This document shows, in pieces, positions 44,247 to 55,940 of a DNA stretch of 64,000 nucleotides. Location: NCBI GenBank assembly GCA_021846275.1, contig JAJZBZ010000006.1:62001-126000 (forward strand), given 5' to 3'. The translations under genes and the position numbers were made by a program. Source of the DNA: Acidobacteriota bacterium (GTDB taxonomy: Bacteria > Acidobacteriota > Terriglobia > Terriglobales > Acidobacteriaceae). Position 1 is the stretch's first letter. Every line of letters begins with the position of its first letter. The notes below the pieces were generated by a model. The model did no database searches. It saw only the letters and a program-made list of their open reading frames with translations, and was not told where the DNA came from.

Positions 44247-44989
44247 GCCTGTGGGTGAAGATCTGCGGAAATACGCGGCTGGAGGACGCCGTGGCGGCGG
44301 CTGAGGCTGGCGCGGACGCGGTGGGGTTTGTGTTTGCGGCGAGTCCGCGGCAGGTGACGGTGGAGGCGGTGGAGCGAATGCGGCCAGAACTGGACGCCAG
44401 ACTGGGTCTGGACGCTCGGCTGGATTCGGACGCTCGGCGGGGCGGTGTGGAGCGGATCGGAGTCTTTCTGGAGGCCGACGACGAGGCCATTGCGACGGCT
44501 GTGGAGCGGTGCGGGCTGACGGGTGTGCAGTTGCATGGCGGCGCGGCTGACGAGGCGCGGTCATGGCAGGCGGCGGTGCGGCTGCGCGAGCGGTTTGGCG
44601 GCGGGCTGCGCGTGCTGGGCGTTGCGCACTACGGGCCGGAGACGGCGGCAATGGTGGAGCGGATGGCTGCGGCGGGCGTCTTTGACGCGGTGCTGGTGGA
44701 TACGCGCGTGGGCGGCAAGGTGGGCGGAACGGGTGTGGTGTTTGACTGGACGGAAGCGGCGCGAACGGTCTTTGCTGAACACGGGGCTGCGCATGGTCGT
44801 CTGCCGCTGGTGGCTGCCGGTGGATTGCGTCCGGAGAATGTGGCGGAGGCGGTGCGCGAGTTGAGACCGTGGGGTGTGGACGTGGCCAGCGGCGTGGATC
44901 TGAGGCCTGGCGTGAAGGACCACGAGCGGGTGAGGGAGTTTGTGCGGCAGGCGCGGATGGCGGCGGCGGAAATCGCCAACTTGGCCTGA
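44243..44989 (+). CDS. trpF: phosphoribosylanthranilate isomerase
   Basis: [38 protein letters not shown]...LTGVQLHG...[18 protein letters not shown]; 4-nt overlap with trpC. Confidence 0.95.
   Translation: [248 protein letters not shown]
44390..44443 (+). repeat. in-frame 18-bp repeat (about 3 copies) inside trpF
   Basis: ctggacgccagactgggt/ctggacgctcggctggat/tcggacgctcggcgggg; protein [18 protein letters not shown]. Confidence 0.85.
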
Positions 44990-45130
44990 CGGTTGAACAC
45001 GGATTGCTGACGGCTCGCCCCTGACAACTGGTTCGGGCGGCTTGCGCATCGAATTATTGTTCTTTGCGGTAGAGTGGAGCGCGGCGGCAAAGCTGCGCTT
45101 TTTGCTTTGTCGCGGAGAGGAGCAACAAGG

Positions 45131-46903
45131 ATGCCAATCGGTTCACCGAAACATCTGGCAATAACGATTGCGGGCGCGGTTTCGCTGGGCAGTTATGAGG
45201 CGGGTGCGCTGTATGAGCTGCTGGAGGCGATCCGGCAGCATAACGGCAAGGTTGAAGCGGAGCAGGAGGGTCAGCCGATCTATGTAGATGTGCTGACGGG
45301 GGCTTCGGCGGGAGGGATGACGGCGACGATTCTGGCGCAGAAGCTGCTGTTTGACGGGCCTTCGTTTGTGGATGCGAACGGCAATCCGGCACCGTGGGCG
45401 AATCCGCTGTATGAGACGTGGGTGGAGCGGATTACGCTGGAGGGATTGCTGGCGACGGAGGACAAGCCGATTGCCGAGGGCGGCGATCCGGCGCTGCTTT
45501 CACTGCTGTCGTCGCAGTTGATCGAGACGATTGCGCGGGAGAAGCTGCTGACGGATGTGGCCGATGGGGAGATTGTGGATCATGGGGCGCATCGGGCGGT
45601 GAATCCCGATGGCGAGCTGCGGCTGGGGATGGCGCTGACGAACCTGACGGGTGTGAACTACGGGCTGCCGATGCTGGGCGGCGGCGCGTTCCAGTACACG
45701 CGGTTTGAGGACTCGCTGCGGAGGCGGCTGACGCGCGGGGATCGCGCTGTGGCCGCGTGGCAGGAAGTGGCGGATGCCGCAGTGGCGAGCGGAGCGTTTC
45801 CGGTGGCCTTCCGGACGAAGGATCTGACGCGGAGCTATGGCGATTACGCGGCGGATGGACCGCTGGACTGGACGGGCGGCGAGCGGCAGTTCAACTACTC
45901 TGACGGGGGGATTCTGCAGAATCAGCCGCTGGGGATGGCCAAGGAATTGATGGACGACGCGGATGGGCACCAGCACACGGAGAATCGGTTTTATCTGTTC
46001 GTTTCGCCGAATCCGATGAGCGACCAGGTGGACGCGACCCTGAACGAGAGCAACGTGAACATGGTTCGCGTCGTGGGGCGGATTGGCTCGGTGTACATGG
46101 GCCAGGCGATGTTTCAGGACTGGGTGGAGGCTGATGAGGTGAATGCGCGCGTGGCTCGGCTGGACGCGCAGGCGAAGCAGATGGCCGACGAACTGGCGGC
46201 GGGAAAGCTGACTACCGGGGAGATTGCCAGCCGACAGGCGAGCCACGCGGCGCTGCTGAATCTGCTGTATCAGAGCAACGGAGCCGGGTCCGGCGGTGTC
46301 GAGTCGAGCGGAGCCAGTGGCGGCGGGGATGCGGACGAGACGCAGGCGCAGGCAGCGACGCGACTTGCGCGGCAGTATGCGCCGGAGCTGGCGCAGGTGG
46401 GCGGCGTGGAAAGCGCGGCCGGGCAGGCGCTGTTGAGCGGGATCCAGGTGCTGGAAAAATCGGCTGGGCTGGGCGAGCTGGATTACATGGAGATTTACGG
46501 CGTGGTGGTCGATCCGGGCAAGCTGGCCGGAGCGGGGATTGCAGCATTTGTGGGCTTCTTTGACGAGAGCTATCGGCGGCATGATTACGAATGTGGACGG
46601 GAGCGGGTGCAGTATCTGATCCAGCAGATCAACGCGTCCGCGGAGTCGGGTGCGGCGGGCCTGGGTCCGATTGAGTACACGCCGGTTCCGACGCAGATTG
46701 ACGCAGCGCTGGACGGGCTGCGGCTGAACCAGATCAACCGCGAGGACGTGCATACGCTGAAAGAGGGACTGACGCGGCGGATCAACCAGATTCTGACGCA
46801 CGAGCTGGCGAATCCGGTGGAGCGGTATCCGGCGCAGTGGGGTGCGGACCTGGCGCTGGGGGTGGTGCTGGACTGGGAGTTCAGCCGCGATGTGCAGGGC
46901 TGA
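45131..46903 (+). CDS. patatin-like phospholipase family protein
   Basis: LAITIAGAVSLGSYEAGALYELLEAI; GASAGG nucleophile elbow; YSDGGILQNQPL. Confidence 0.9.
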   Translation: MPIGSPKHLAITIAGAVSLGSYEAGALYELLEAIRQHNGKVEAEQEGQPIYVDVLTGASAGGMTATILAQKLLFDGPSFVDANGNPAPWANPLYETWVERITLEGLLATEDKPIAEGGDPALLSLLSSQLIETIAREKLLTDVADGEIVDHGAHRAVNPDGELRLGMALTNLTGVNYGLPMLGGGAFQYTRFEDSLRRRLTRGDRAVAAWQEVADAAVASGAFPVAFRTKDLTRSYGDYAADGPLDWTGGERQFNYSDGGILQNQPLGMAKELMDDADGHQHTENRFYLFVSPNPMSDQVDATLNESNVNMVRVVGRIGSVYMGQAMFQDWVEADEVNARVARLDAQAKQMADELAAGKLTTGEIASRQASHAALLNLLYQSNGAGSGGVESSGASGGGDADETQAQAATRLARQYAPELAQVGGVESAAGQALLSGIQVLEKSAGLGELDYMEIYGVVVDPGKLAGAGIAAFVGFFDESYRRHDYECGRERVQYLIQQINASAESGAAGLGPIEYTPVPTQIDAALDGLRLNQINREDVHTLKEGLTRRINQILTHELANPVERYPAQWGADLALGVVLDWEFSRDVQG

Positions 46904-47177
46904 GGCTGGCTGCCTTGTGCAGGCCAGTGTTGTTCGAGGCCGTGTTGTTCAGGGCCGTGTTGTTCAGGGCCGTGTTGTTCAGGGCGCGGATACGCTCCAT
47001 CGCGCTCTGCACAACGGAGGGATCGCTGGAATCCGGCAGGTCTGGCTCCTGACGGGTTTGCGCGTTCAGCGCTGTGATGCCGAGTTCGAGTAGTTGCTGA
47101 ACAAAGTCGGCGACGGGCTTGCCGCGCAACTCAGCCTCGCGCAGTAGCTGGGAAGGAAGTTCAACAGTGATCTGCAT
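46881..47177 (-). CDS. small protein with ribbon-helix-helix-like N-terminus and ALNNT pentapeptide-repeat tail
   Basis: MQITVELPSQLLREAELRGKPVADFVQQLLELGITALNAQTRQ...MERIRALNNTALNNTALNNTALNNTASNNTGLHKAASLSPAHRG. Confidence 0.5.
   Translation of the reverse strand: MQITVELPSQLLREAELRGKPVADFVQQLLELGITALNAQTRQEPDLPDSSDPSVVQSAMERIRALNNTALNNTALNNTASNNTGLHKAASLSPAHRG
46927..46986. repeat. 4 x 15-bp tandem repeat (gtgttgttcagggcc)
   Basis: gtgttgttcgaggcc/gtgttgttcagggcc/gtgttgttcagggcc/gtgttgttcagggcg. Confidence 0.95.
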
Positions 47178-47389
47178 GCAGTGACCCCACGGGAAATTCA
47201 TCGGAGCGGGATGGAAAAAGTTGAGGAAAATCGGGAGAAAATCCGGATGGAAACAGCCTCGGCCAGAGACGGAACTGGAGTGAAAGCGCGACGGAAGAGG
47301 ACGCGGAACAGGCTGGACTGAGAATGCGGATGAGGGGATTTTGCGCGCGCGGCTTGCGAGCGATTGCGGCAAGCGGGTAGGCTGGTGGT

Positions 47390-47773
47390 ATGTATGAGGA
47401 TTTCCGGGTAACGGATCGCTGGACCGGCGACGAGCTGCACTGCCGCTGGAAGGGAAATATCGTGGCCATTGCCACGCGGCACGCGGATGCGGTGGATGTT
47501 CGGTTTGAGGTGAACGGAAGGCCGATGTGGATCGCGATGCCGTGCCAGGCGTGGGTGGAGCAGAAGCGGCGCACGGGCAAGGTGATTACCGATGCGCTGG
47601 CGGCGCAGACGGCGGGGCGCTATCTGAAGTCGATTCTGGAGGACGGCGCGGACCCGAATCGCGAGATGCATACCATGAGCACCGAAGAGGTGCTGGAGCA
47701 TCTGGACGCGGTGGTGGGTGAAGCGACGGAGGCTGGCGGAATTCCGGTCTTGCCGCTGTCTCCGTTCGCCTGA
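47390..47773 (+). CDS. conserved hypothetical protein (127 aa)
   Basis: MYEDFRVTDRWTGDELHCRWKGNIVAIATRHADAVDVRFEVNGRPMWIAMPCQAWVEQKRRTGKVITDALAAQ; upstream TTGCGA-N18-TAGGCT. Confidence 0.65.
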   Translation: MYEDFRVTDRWTGDELHCRWKGNIVAIATRHADAVDVRFEVNGRPMWIAMPCQAWVEQKRRTGKVITDALAAQTAGRYLKSILEDGADPNREMHTMSTEEVLEHLDAVVGEATEAGGIPVLPLSPFA

Positions 47774-47820
47774 AGTCGAGCGCGGCGGCGCGGCGCGAAG
47801 ACAGCCACAGGAAGACAGAA

Positions 47821-47857
47821 GAACGGCCCGGCGGGAATGCCGGGCCGTTCTGTTTTT
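47821..47857 (+). terminator. rho-independent terminator, perfect 12-bp stem
   Basis: gaacggcccggc-gggaat-gccgggccgttc then tgttttt. Confidence 0.93.
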
Positions 47858-47986
47858 GCGAGCGCGCCGATACTGGCAACTCAGATGCCGGCAGCGCGGA
47901 TACACTGGCCAGCGCGGATTGGCTTGTCTCCGGCGCGCGTGAATCAGGCAACGGCGCTGGAACAGGCTCTGAGCCAGCGCGGAGCG

Positions 47987-48463
47987 TCAGGCAGCGGCGT
48001 CTTCGCCGCCGGATTCGCCCTTCTGCTTTTCCATTTCGGCTTCCAGCTCGGCGCGCTTTTTGGCCTTGCGGTCGGCGCTCTTCTGGCGCTTGGCTTCGAT
48101 CTGCTTCTCGGCTCCGAGTAGTTCGATGAACGCCTTCTCGGCACCGTCGCCCTTCTGGAATCCGGCCTTGACGATGCGCAGGTAACCGCCCTGGCGATCG
48201 CCGTAGCGCGGGGCTACGGTGTCAAAGAGGCGGGTGACGGACTCGTCGGTGGTGAGGAAGGCCAGCGCCTGGCGACGCGAGTGAAGGTCGCCGCGCTTGC
48301 CGAGCGTGATCATCTTCTCGACGAGCGGACGGACGGCCTTGGCCTTGGCAACGGTGGTTTCGACGCGATCCTCGACGATGACCGAGGTGACCAGATTGCG
48401 CAGCAGCGCGCGGCGATGGCTGGTGTTGCGTCCGAGTTTGTATCCTGCATTCCGATGGCGCAT
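47987..48463 (-). CDS. rplQ: 50S ribosomal protein L17 with charged C-terminal extension
   Basis: [58 protein letters not shown]. Confidence 0.97.
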   Translation of the reverse strand: MRHRNAGYKLGRNTSHRRALLRNLVTSVIVEDRVETTVAKAKAVRPLVEKMITLGKRGDLHSRRQALAFLTTDESVTRLFDTVAPRYGDRQGGYLRIVKAGFQKGDGAEKAFIELLGAEKQIEAKRQKSADRKAKKRAELEAEMEKQKGESGGEDAAA

Positions 48464-48574
48464 AGTGTTGCTCTCTTTCGCGAATATCCTGCATTCCGGA
48501 CGCGGGCTGCGTGAGACCCGAGTCCTGGTTTTGCGCGGGCCGCGAGAGTGTCTCGCGACCCGCCGTGACAGCGG

Positions 48575-49669
<1,095 letters not shown>

Positions 49670-49837
49670 AGCTTTCTCGTTTCCCGCGCGGCGGGTGCGT
49701 CGCGATGCATTTTGCGACGGCCGCGCAAGTTCTCCTTCTGGTTGGAATGGTTGTGGCGCCCGGACTGCAAACACCACGCTTGCTGCAACGTGCTGGCCGG
49801 TCCGGCGCGCGAGGCACGGGACCGACCGGCGCGAAGA

Positions 49838-50467
49838 TTACTTCGAGTACAGCTCGACGATGAGCTGCTCGTTGACCGGGAGATTGACCTCGTCGCGGCG
49901 CGGCAGGGAAACAATCTTGCCCGAGAGATTGGCGAAGTCCGGCTGGAGCCACGACGGCACCGGGTTGGAGGCGGCGTAATCGCGAGCCGACTCGACGACG
50001 ACAAGCTTGCGTCCGCTCTCACGGATGGCGACCGTGTCTCCGACCGAGACCTGGAACGAAGGAATGTTAACCTTGCGTCCGTTGACCTCGACGTGGCCGT
50101 GACGGACGACCTGGCGGGCCTGACGGCGGCTGATGGCGAAGCCGAGACGGAAGGCGACATTGTCCAGGCGGCGCTCAAGCTGCTGGATGAGCAGGTCGCC
50201 GGTGACGCCGGTGGCGCGGCTGGCCTTCTCGTAGTACGCGCGGAACTGGGTTTCGAGCGTGAAGTAGATGCGCTTGGCCTTCTGCTTCTCGCGTAGTTGC
50301 AGGCCGTAGCCGACGACCTTGGCCTTGCGGCTCTGGCCGTGCTGGCCGGGGGCGAAGTTGCGCTTTTCCAGCGGACAGCGGTCGCTCATGCACTTGGTGC
50401 CCTTGAGAAAGAGCTTGGTGCCTTCGCGACGGCAAAGACGACAGACGGGACCGGTGTAACGTGCCAT
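49838..50467 (-). CDS. rpsD: 30S ribosomal protein S4
   Basis: [26 protein letters not shown]...[39 protein letters not shown]. Confidence 0.98.
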   Translation of the reverse strand: MARYTGPVCRLCRREGTKLFLKGTKCMSDRCPLEKRNFAPGQHGQSRKAKVVGYGLQLREKQKAKRIYFTLETQFRAYYEKASRATGVTGDLLIQQLERRLDNVAFRLGFAISRRQARQVVRHGHVEVNGRKVNIPSFQVSVGDTVAIRESGRKLVVVESARDYAASNPVPSWLQPDFANLSGKIVSLPRRDEVNLPVNEQLIVELYSK

Positions 50468-50544
50468 GGATTCTCCTGACTTCAGGTGTCGGCCGGTTTA
50501 CGCAGGCGGAAAAACTGCCGCTGCTTCGTCCCGGCCCGGTTTGG

Positions 50545-50739
50545 TTACGGCTCGACGATCCGTGTGGGTCGTGGAGCCAGTTCTCCGCCGCAGTTGGGGC
50601 AGATGCCAGCCAACTGCGTGAAACATTGCTGGCAAAACGTGCATTCGTAACTGCAAATGTACGCTTTGCCGGTGGAAGGCGCGTCGGGCGGGAGCGGCGC
50701 GTGGCAGCGCTCGCACTCGGTGCGCATTTCCAGCGCCAT
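50545..50739 (-). CDS. DUF1272-like small zinc-binding protein
   Basis: [64 protein letters not shown]; 1-nt overlap with the rpsK stop. Confidence 0.85.
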   Translation of the reverse strand: MALEMRTECERCHAPLPPDAPSTGKAYICSYECTFCQQCFTQLAGICPNCGGELAPRPTRIVEP

Positions 50740-51164
50740 CAGACCCTGCGGCGCTTGGGCGGACGGCAGCCGTTGTGCGGGATCGGCGTAACGTCCCGGA
50801 TGGAACGCACGTCGATGCCGGCGGCGGCCAGCGCGCGGATGGCGGATTCACGACCGGAGCCGGGACCGGAGACGCGAACCTCGACCGAGCGCAGACCGTG
50901 GTCGCGCGCGGCGTTGGCGGCGTTGGTCGCGGCCTGCTGCGCGGCAAACGGGGTGCCCTTGCGGGAGCCGCGGAAGCCGAGCGAACCGGCGCTCTTCCAA
51001 CTGATGGTGTTGCCCACCGGGTCGGTGATGGTGACGATGGTGTTGTTGAAGGTGGCCTGAATGTGGACCGTGCCGAGGGGCACATTCTTTCGCTCACGCT
51101 TGCGGAATTTCTTGTTCTTGCCGGTCTTTGCGGTTGCGCTGGGCTGCTGCTGTTGTTTGGCCAT
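50739..51164 (-). CDS. rpsK: 30S ribosomal protein S11
   Basis: [49 protein letters not shown]...[18 protein letters not shown]. Confidence 0.98.
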   Translation of the reverse strand: MAKQQQQPSATAKTGKNKKFRKRERKNVPLGTVHIQATFNNTIVTITDPVGNTISWKSAGSLGFRGSRKGTPFAAQQAATNAANAARDHGLRSVEVRVSGPGSGRESAIRALAAAGIDVRSIRDVTPIPHNGCRPPKRRRV

Positions 51165-51544
51165 TACTTGGTCGCTTTCTTCTTACCGGCAACGGTGCCC
51201 TTGCGCGGGCCTTTGCGGGTGCGAGCGTTGGTGCGGGTGCGCTGGCCGTTGACCGGCAGCGAGCGCTTGTGGCGCGTGCCGCGATAGCTTTGAATGTCCA
51301 TGAGGCGCTTGATGTGCATAGCGACATCCTTGCGGAGATCGCCTTCAATGCCGCCTTCGTCCTCAATGACCTGACGGATGCGGTTCAGCTCGTCCTCGCC
51401 GAGATCCTGGATTTTCTTGAAGGCGTCCACATTCGCCTTCTCCAGGATGCTGAGCGCACGCGGACGGCCGATGCCGAAGATGTAAGTGAGCGCGATCCGA
51501 GCCTGCTTCTGACGGGGCAGATCGACGCCAGCAATACGTGCCAT
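51164..51544 (-). CDS. rpsM: 30S ribosomal protein S13
   Basis: [40 protein letters not shown]...[38 protein letters not shown]. Confidence 0.98.
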   Translation of the reverse strand: MARIAGVDLPRQKQARIALTYIFGIGRPRALSILEKANVDAFKKIQDLGEDELNRIRQVIEDEGGIEGDLRKDVAMHIKRLMDIQSYRGTRHKRSLPVNGQRTRTNARTRKGPRKGTVAGKKKATK

Positions 51545-51712
51545 GGGGTTCCTTTATGCCTGTGGTTGTGTGCCTCCGGCCTCGATCCGGCTCGCACGGG
51601 GTGAAGCGGGGTGTGCCTTCGGGGTTCTTCGCAAGCCTTGACTCCGGCTAACTCGCCCCTGCCCGGCGGAGGGAACTCCGGCGGGCGGAAGGATTCCGCA
51701 AAAGCCAGGGAG

Positions 51713-51826
51713 CTATCCCTGACGCTGCTTGTGCTTTGCGTTTTCGCAGATGACCCGCACCACACCGCGGCGATGGATCACCTTGCATTTGTCGCAAATC
51801 TTCTTGACGGATGCCCGTACCTTCAT
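51713..51826 (-). CDS. rpmJ: 50S ribosomal protein L36
   Basis: [37 protein letters not shown]. Confidence 0.98.
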   Translation of the reverse strand: MKVRASVKKICDKCKVIHRRGVVRVICENAKHKQRQG

Positions 51827-51884
51827 GATGCTCCTCAGTGTCTGCTCCGTTGCGCATGCGCCGCGGATGCAGGCGTTTCGTCCG

Positions 51885-52103
51885 TTATCGGTAGCGGTAG
51901 ACGATGCGTCCACGATTGAGATCGTAGGGACTCAGCTCGACCGCCACTTTGTCTCCCGGCAGAATGCGGATGAAGTTCTTGCGCATTCGCCCGGAGACGT
52001 GCGCCAGAACCTGGTGATCGTTCTCCAGCTTCACCTTGAACATGGCGTTGGGCAGGGTCTCCAGCACCACCGCCATCACCTCAATTGCATCTTCCTTCGA
52101 CAA
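51885..52103 (-). CDS. infA: translation initiation factor IF-1
   Basis: [72 protein letters not shown]. Confidence 0.98.
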   Translation of the reverse strand: MSKEDAIEVMAVVLETLPNAMFKVKLENDHQVLAHVSGRMRKNFIRILPGDKVAVELSPYDLNRGRIVYRYR

Positions 52104-52167
52104 ACCTTCTTCCGTCTCCCCGAAGCCGAAGCCCCGGATGGTGAGAGCCGCGCAGACCGACGCGGCG

Positions 52168-52920
<753 letters not shown>

Positions 52921-53027
52921 TCCACTCCCTGCGAGAACGATACAAAATGGCCACCGCGGTGGCTGCTCTGAAAAACAAATTTCTGCCAGCGCCGACCGCT
53001 TGCGCGCTCCGGCTGGCTGCCGACGAA

Positions 53028-53813
53028 TCACGCGCCTGAGCGCATGCGCTCGACGGCGCTGATGACCTCGGCAGCGACGGCTGCCACTTCCCTGTCGCCA
53101 TGCACTTCGGCAAAACGGCCCTGAGCGCGATAGTGCTCGATGACCGGAGCCGTGAGCGACTGATAGTTTCCGATGCGCCCCTGGAAGCAGGTTTCCGTAT
53201 CGTCGGCTCTCTGCACGAGCGCCGCTCCGTCCACATCACAGAAACCATCCCGCTGGGGGGGCTGGAGAAACACGTTGTAGATGCGCTGGCAGACGGGACA
53301 GTTTCTACGGCCCGTAATCCGGCGCAATAACAGATTATAGTCCACTTGCAGGCTGACCGCAACGATGGGCAGAGCGCCGGGACGCACGGCAAGTTCGGCG
53401 TCAAGCCAGTGAGCCTGGGGCAGGGTGCGGGGGAAACCGTCGAGGATGAAGCCGTTGAGTGTGTCTGGCTGGGCCAGGCGGATGGCCACCATCCGGTTGA
53501 CCAAATCGTCGGGGACGAGATTGCCGCACTGCATGATCTCTTTTGCCGCGAGGCCGAGTTCGGTGCCTTGGCTGACGTTGGCGCGCAGCAGGTCGCCGGT
53601 CGAAATCTGCGGAATGGCCCAGAGCCGCATCAGCTCCCTGGCCTGTGTGCCCTTGCCCACGCCGGGCGCGCCGAGCAGCAGGATGGGACCGGGAGTGACG
53701 GCGTGGCCGACACTGGAAACGGAGTGCGCGGTCGGCTGTGCGAGAGCGCCGCCTGCCGATTCGCTGCATGCGGAAACGCTGGCACCCGTAAGACTGGAAG
53801 CCTGCTCGACCAT
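53028..53813 (-). CDS. adk: adenylate kinase (annotated start may be too far upstream)
   Basis: ILLLGAPGVGKGTQARELMRLWAIPQISTGDLLRANV...GFILDGFPRTLPQAHWLD...; Cys-containing LID CPVCQRIYNV. Confidence 0.96.
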   Translation of the reverse strand: MVEQASSLTGASVSACSESAGGALAQPTAHSVSSVGHAVTPGPILLLGAPGVGKGTQARELMRLWAIPQISTGDLLRANVSQGTELGLAAKEIMQCGNLVPDDLVNRMVAIRLAQPDTLNGFILDGFPRTLPQAHWLDAELAVRPGALPIVAVSLQVDYNLLLRRITGRRNCPVCQRIYNVFLQPPQRDGFCDVDGAALVQRADDTETCFQGRIGNYQSLTAPVIEHYRAQGRFAEVHGDREVAAVAAEVISAVERMRSGA

Positions 53814-55198
53814 TACCAGGTCTTCCTGCCGCGGACGCGACCGGAGCGGGCGCTGAAGCCATCATAGTGCCGCATGATGAGCTGCGACTCGATCTGGTTG
53901 GCCGTGTCCATGGCCACGCCGACGACGATCAGCAGCGAGGTTCCGCCGAAGTAGAAGTTCATGTGCAGGCCGTTGGTGACCCAGGCCGGCAGGCGCTCGA
54001 AGAAGTTGCCGACCAGCCAGAGGTGATTCAGGTGGATGCCGGAGATGAGGAACGTGGGCACCAGCGAGATCAGGATCAGATAGACGGCGCCGACCAGCGT
54101 GATGCGGGTGAGGATGTCGTTGATGTAATCCGACGTGCGGCGGCCGGGACGGATGCCGGGGATGAAGGAGCCGGATTTGCGCATGTTGTCGGCAATGTCA
54201 TCGGGACGGAAGACGATGGAGATGTAGAAGTAGGCGAAGAAGATGATCGCCGCCATGTAGAGCAGCTCGTACCACGGCTCGCCGGGCTGGAGATTGGCAA
54301 CGACGGCCGAGAGCCACTTGCTGGACTGGACGAAGTTGACCTGGCTGAAGAGCAGCGGCACGGAGAGAATGGAGGCCGCGAAGATGACCGGCATGACGCC
54401 GCCGGAGTTGACCTTGAGCGGCAGATGGGAGCTGAGTCCGCCCATCATGCGGCGACCGACGATGCGCCGGGCCGACTGGACGGGGATGCGCCGCTCGGAG
54501 CTTTCGACGTAGATGATGAAGGCGACGATGGCCAGCATGGCCCCCAGCAGCAGGAGCATGGCGAAGCCGGTGAAACCGCCCCAGGCGTCGGTGCGGACCT
54601 TGTCGGCGAGGTCGGCGATGCCGCGCGGGATGCCGACGACGATGCCGGCGAAGATGAGTAGGCTCATGCCGTTGCCGATGCCGCGGTCGGTGATCTGTTC
54701 GCCGAGCCACATGATGAAGGCCGAGCCGGTGGTGAGCGTGAGCACGGTGAGCAGGATGAAGGCCGGTCCGGAGATGAGCACCATGCCCTGGCTGACGAGG
54801 CCGAAGGCGATGGCGATGGACTGGAAGGCGGCGAGAATGACGGTCAGATAGCGCGTCCACTGCGTGATCTTGCGGCGGCCGAGTTCGCCCTCTTTTTGCA
54901 GGCGAGCAAGCGGCTCATAGACCACGGTGAGAAGCTGGAAGATGATCGACGCCGTGATGTAGGGCATGATGCCGAGGGCGAAGATGGTGAAGCGGCGCAG
55001 GTTGCCGCCGGAGAACATGTCCAGCAGGCCGAGCGCCGAGCCGCCCTGGCTGCGGAAGAACTGGTCGAGTAGCTTGCTGTTGACGCCGGGCGTCGGGAAC
55101 TGCGCGCCGAGGCGGTAGATCGCCAGCAGGCCCATCGTGAACAAGACCCGCTTACGCAGGTCCGGAATACGGAAGATGTTGAGAAACTTATCCAGCAT
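53813..55198 (-). CDS. secY: preprotein translocase subunit SecY
   Basis: MLDKFLNIFRIPDLRKRVLFTMGLLAIYRLGAQFPTPGVN...MFSGGNLRRFTIFALGIMPYITASIIFQLL. Confidence 0.98.
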   Translation of the reverse strand: MLDKFLNIFRIPDLRKRVLFTMGLLAIYRLGAQFPTPGVNSKLLDQFFRSQGGSALGLLDMFSGGNLRRFTIFALGIMPYITASIIFQLLTVVYEPLARLQKEGELGRRKITQWTRYLTVILAAFQSIAIAFGLVSQGMVLISGPAFILLTVLTLTTGSAFIMWLGEQITDRGIGNGMSLLIFAGIVVGIPRGIADLADKVRTDAWGGFTGFAMLLLLGAMLAIVAFIIYVESSERRIPVQSARRIVGRRMMGGLSSHLPLKVNSGGVMPVIFAASILSVPLLFSQVNFVQSSKWLSAVVANLQPGEPWYELLYMAAIIFFAYFYISIVFRPDDIADNMRKSGSFIPGIRPGRRTSDYINDILTRITLVGAVYLILISLVPTFLISGIHLNHLWLVGNFFERLPAWVTNGLHMNFYFGGTSLLIVVGVAMDTANQIESQLIMRHYDGFSARSGRVRGRKTW

Positions 55199-55333
55199 GG
55201 TGGAACCCCGCGTCGATGGTGAATGGGAAGGCTGATCGGAAACTGGCGACGGCCGCCCGGATGAGCCGAAAATCTCCTGAAAGAGGAACAAGGCCATGGT
55301 ATCGCGCCACGGCCCGCCCTGTCCTGAATGGCG

Positions 55334-55804
55334 CTACGCTTCGGCGGTGGCCAGCGCGATGGCTTTTCCACCGGCCTTTTCGATCTTCTCGATGGCCGCC
55401 TTGGAGAATTTGTGCGCGGTGATGGTGACCGGAGCGGTAAGCTCGCCGTTGGCCAGGATCTTGATCATGGCCTTGCGGCTGGCGGCCAGACCGAGCGGAC
55501 GGTAATCCTCCAGCGTAATGGTCGAGACGCCCTTTTCGGCCACGACCTGGGCAATGCGATTCAGGTTGATGGCCGTGTACTCGATGCGGAAGACGTTGGT
55601 GAATCCGCGCTTGGGCAGACGGCGGTGCAGCGGCATCTGGCCGCCTTCAAAGCCGCGCATGAGGCTGGAGCCGGAGCGCGATCCCTGACCCTTGTGGCCA
55701 CGGGTCGAGGTCTTGCCCATGCCGGAGCCCATGCCGCGTCCGACGCGCTTGCGCTCGACGTTGGCGCGCTTCGGTGCGCGCAGGTTGGATAGATTCTTTG
55801 CCAT
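55334..55804 (-). CDS. rplO: 50S ribosomal protein L15
   Basis: MAKNLSNLRAPKRANVERKRVGRGMGSGMGKTSTRGHKGQGSRSG...GFEGGQMPLHRRLPKRGF. Confidence 0.98.
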   Translation of the reverse strand: MAKNLSNLRAPKRANVERKRVGRGMGSGMGKTSTRGHKGQGSRSGSSLMRGFEGGQMPLHRRLPKRGFTNVFRIEYTAINLNRIAQVVAEKGVSTITLEDYRPLGLAASRKAMIKILANGELTAPVTITAHKFSKAAIEKIEKAGGKAIALATAEA

Positions 55805-55940
55805 GATTTCCTCGCTTGTGCGCCGTCGGCCCGAAGCCGACGACTCGCGTTCTGTGTGGGCTGGCAGAGCCGGTGAGGGCGCTGCGTGGCCGGGGTTGTT
55901 ACGGCTGGAATTGGCCATCCGGAGAGTTTGCCGTCTCGAC

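Noticed and set aside
46927-46986. CRISPR-like direct repeats
   Set aside because: Contiguous 15-bp units without spacers and no cas genes; a simple tandem repeat.
53028-53813. Adenylate kinase with a novel N-terminal domain (about 42 aa before ILLLGAPG)
   Set aside because: Extension is low-complexity and probably reflects a mis-assigned start; an alternative start near GPILLLGAPG is likelier.
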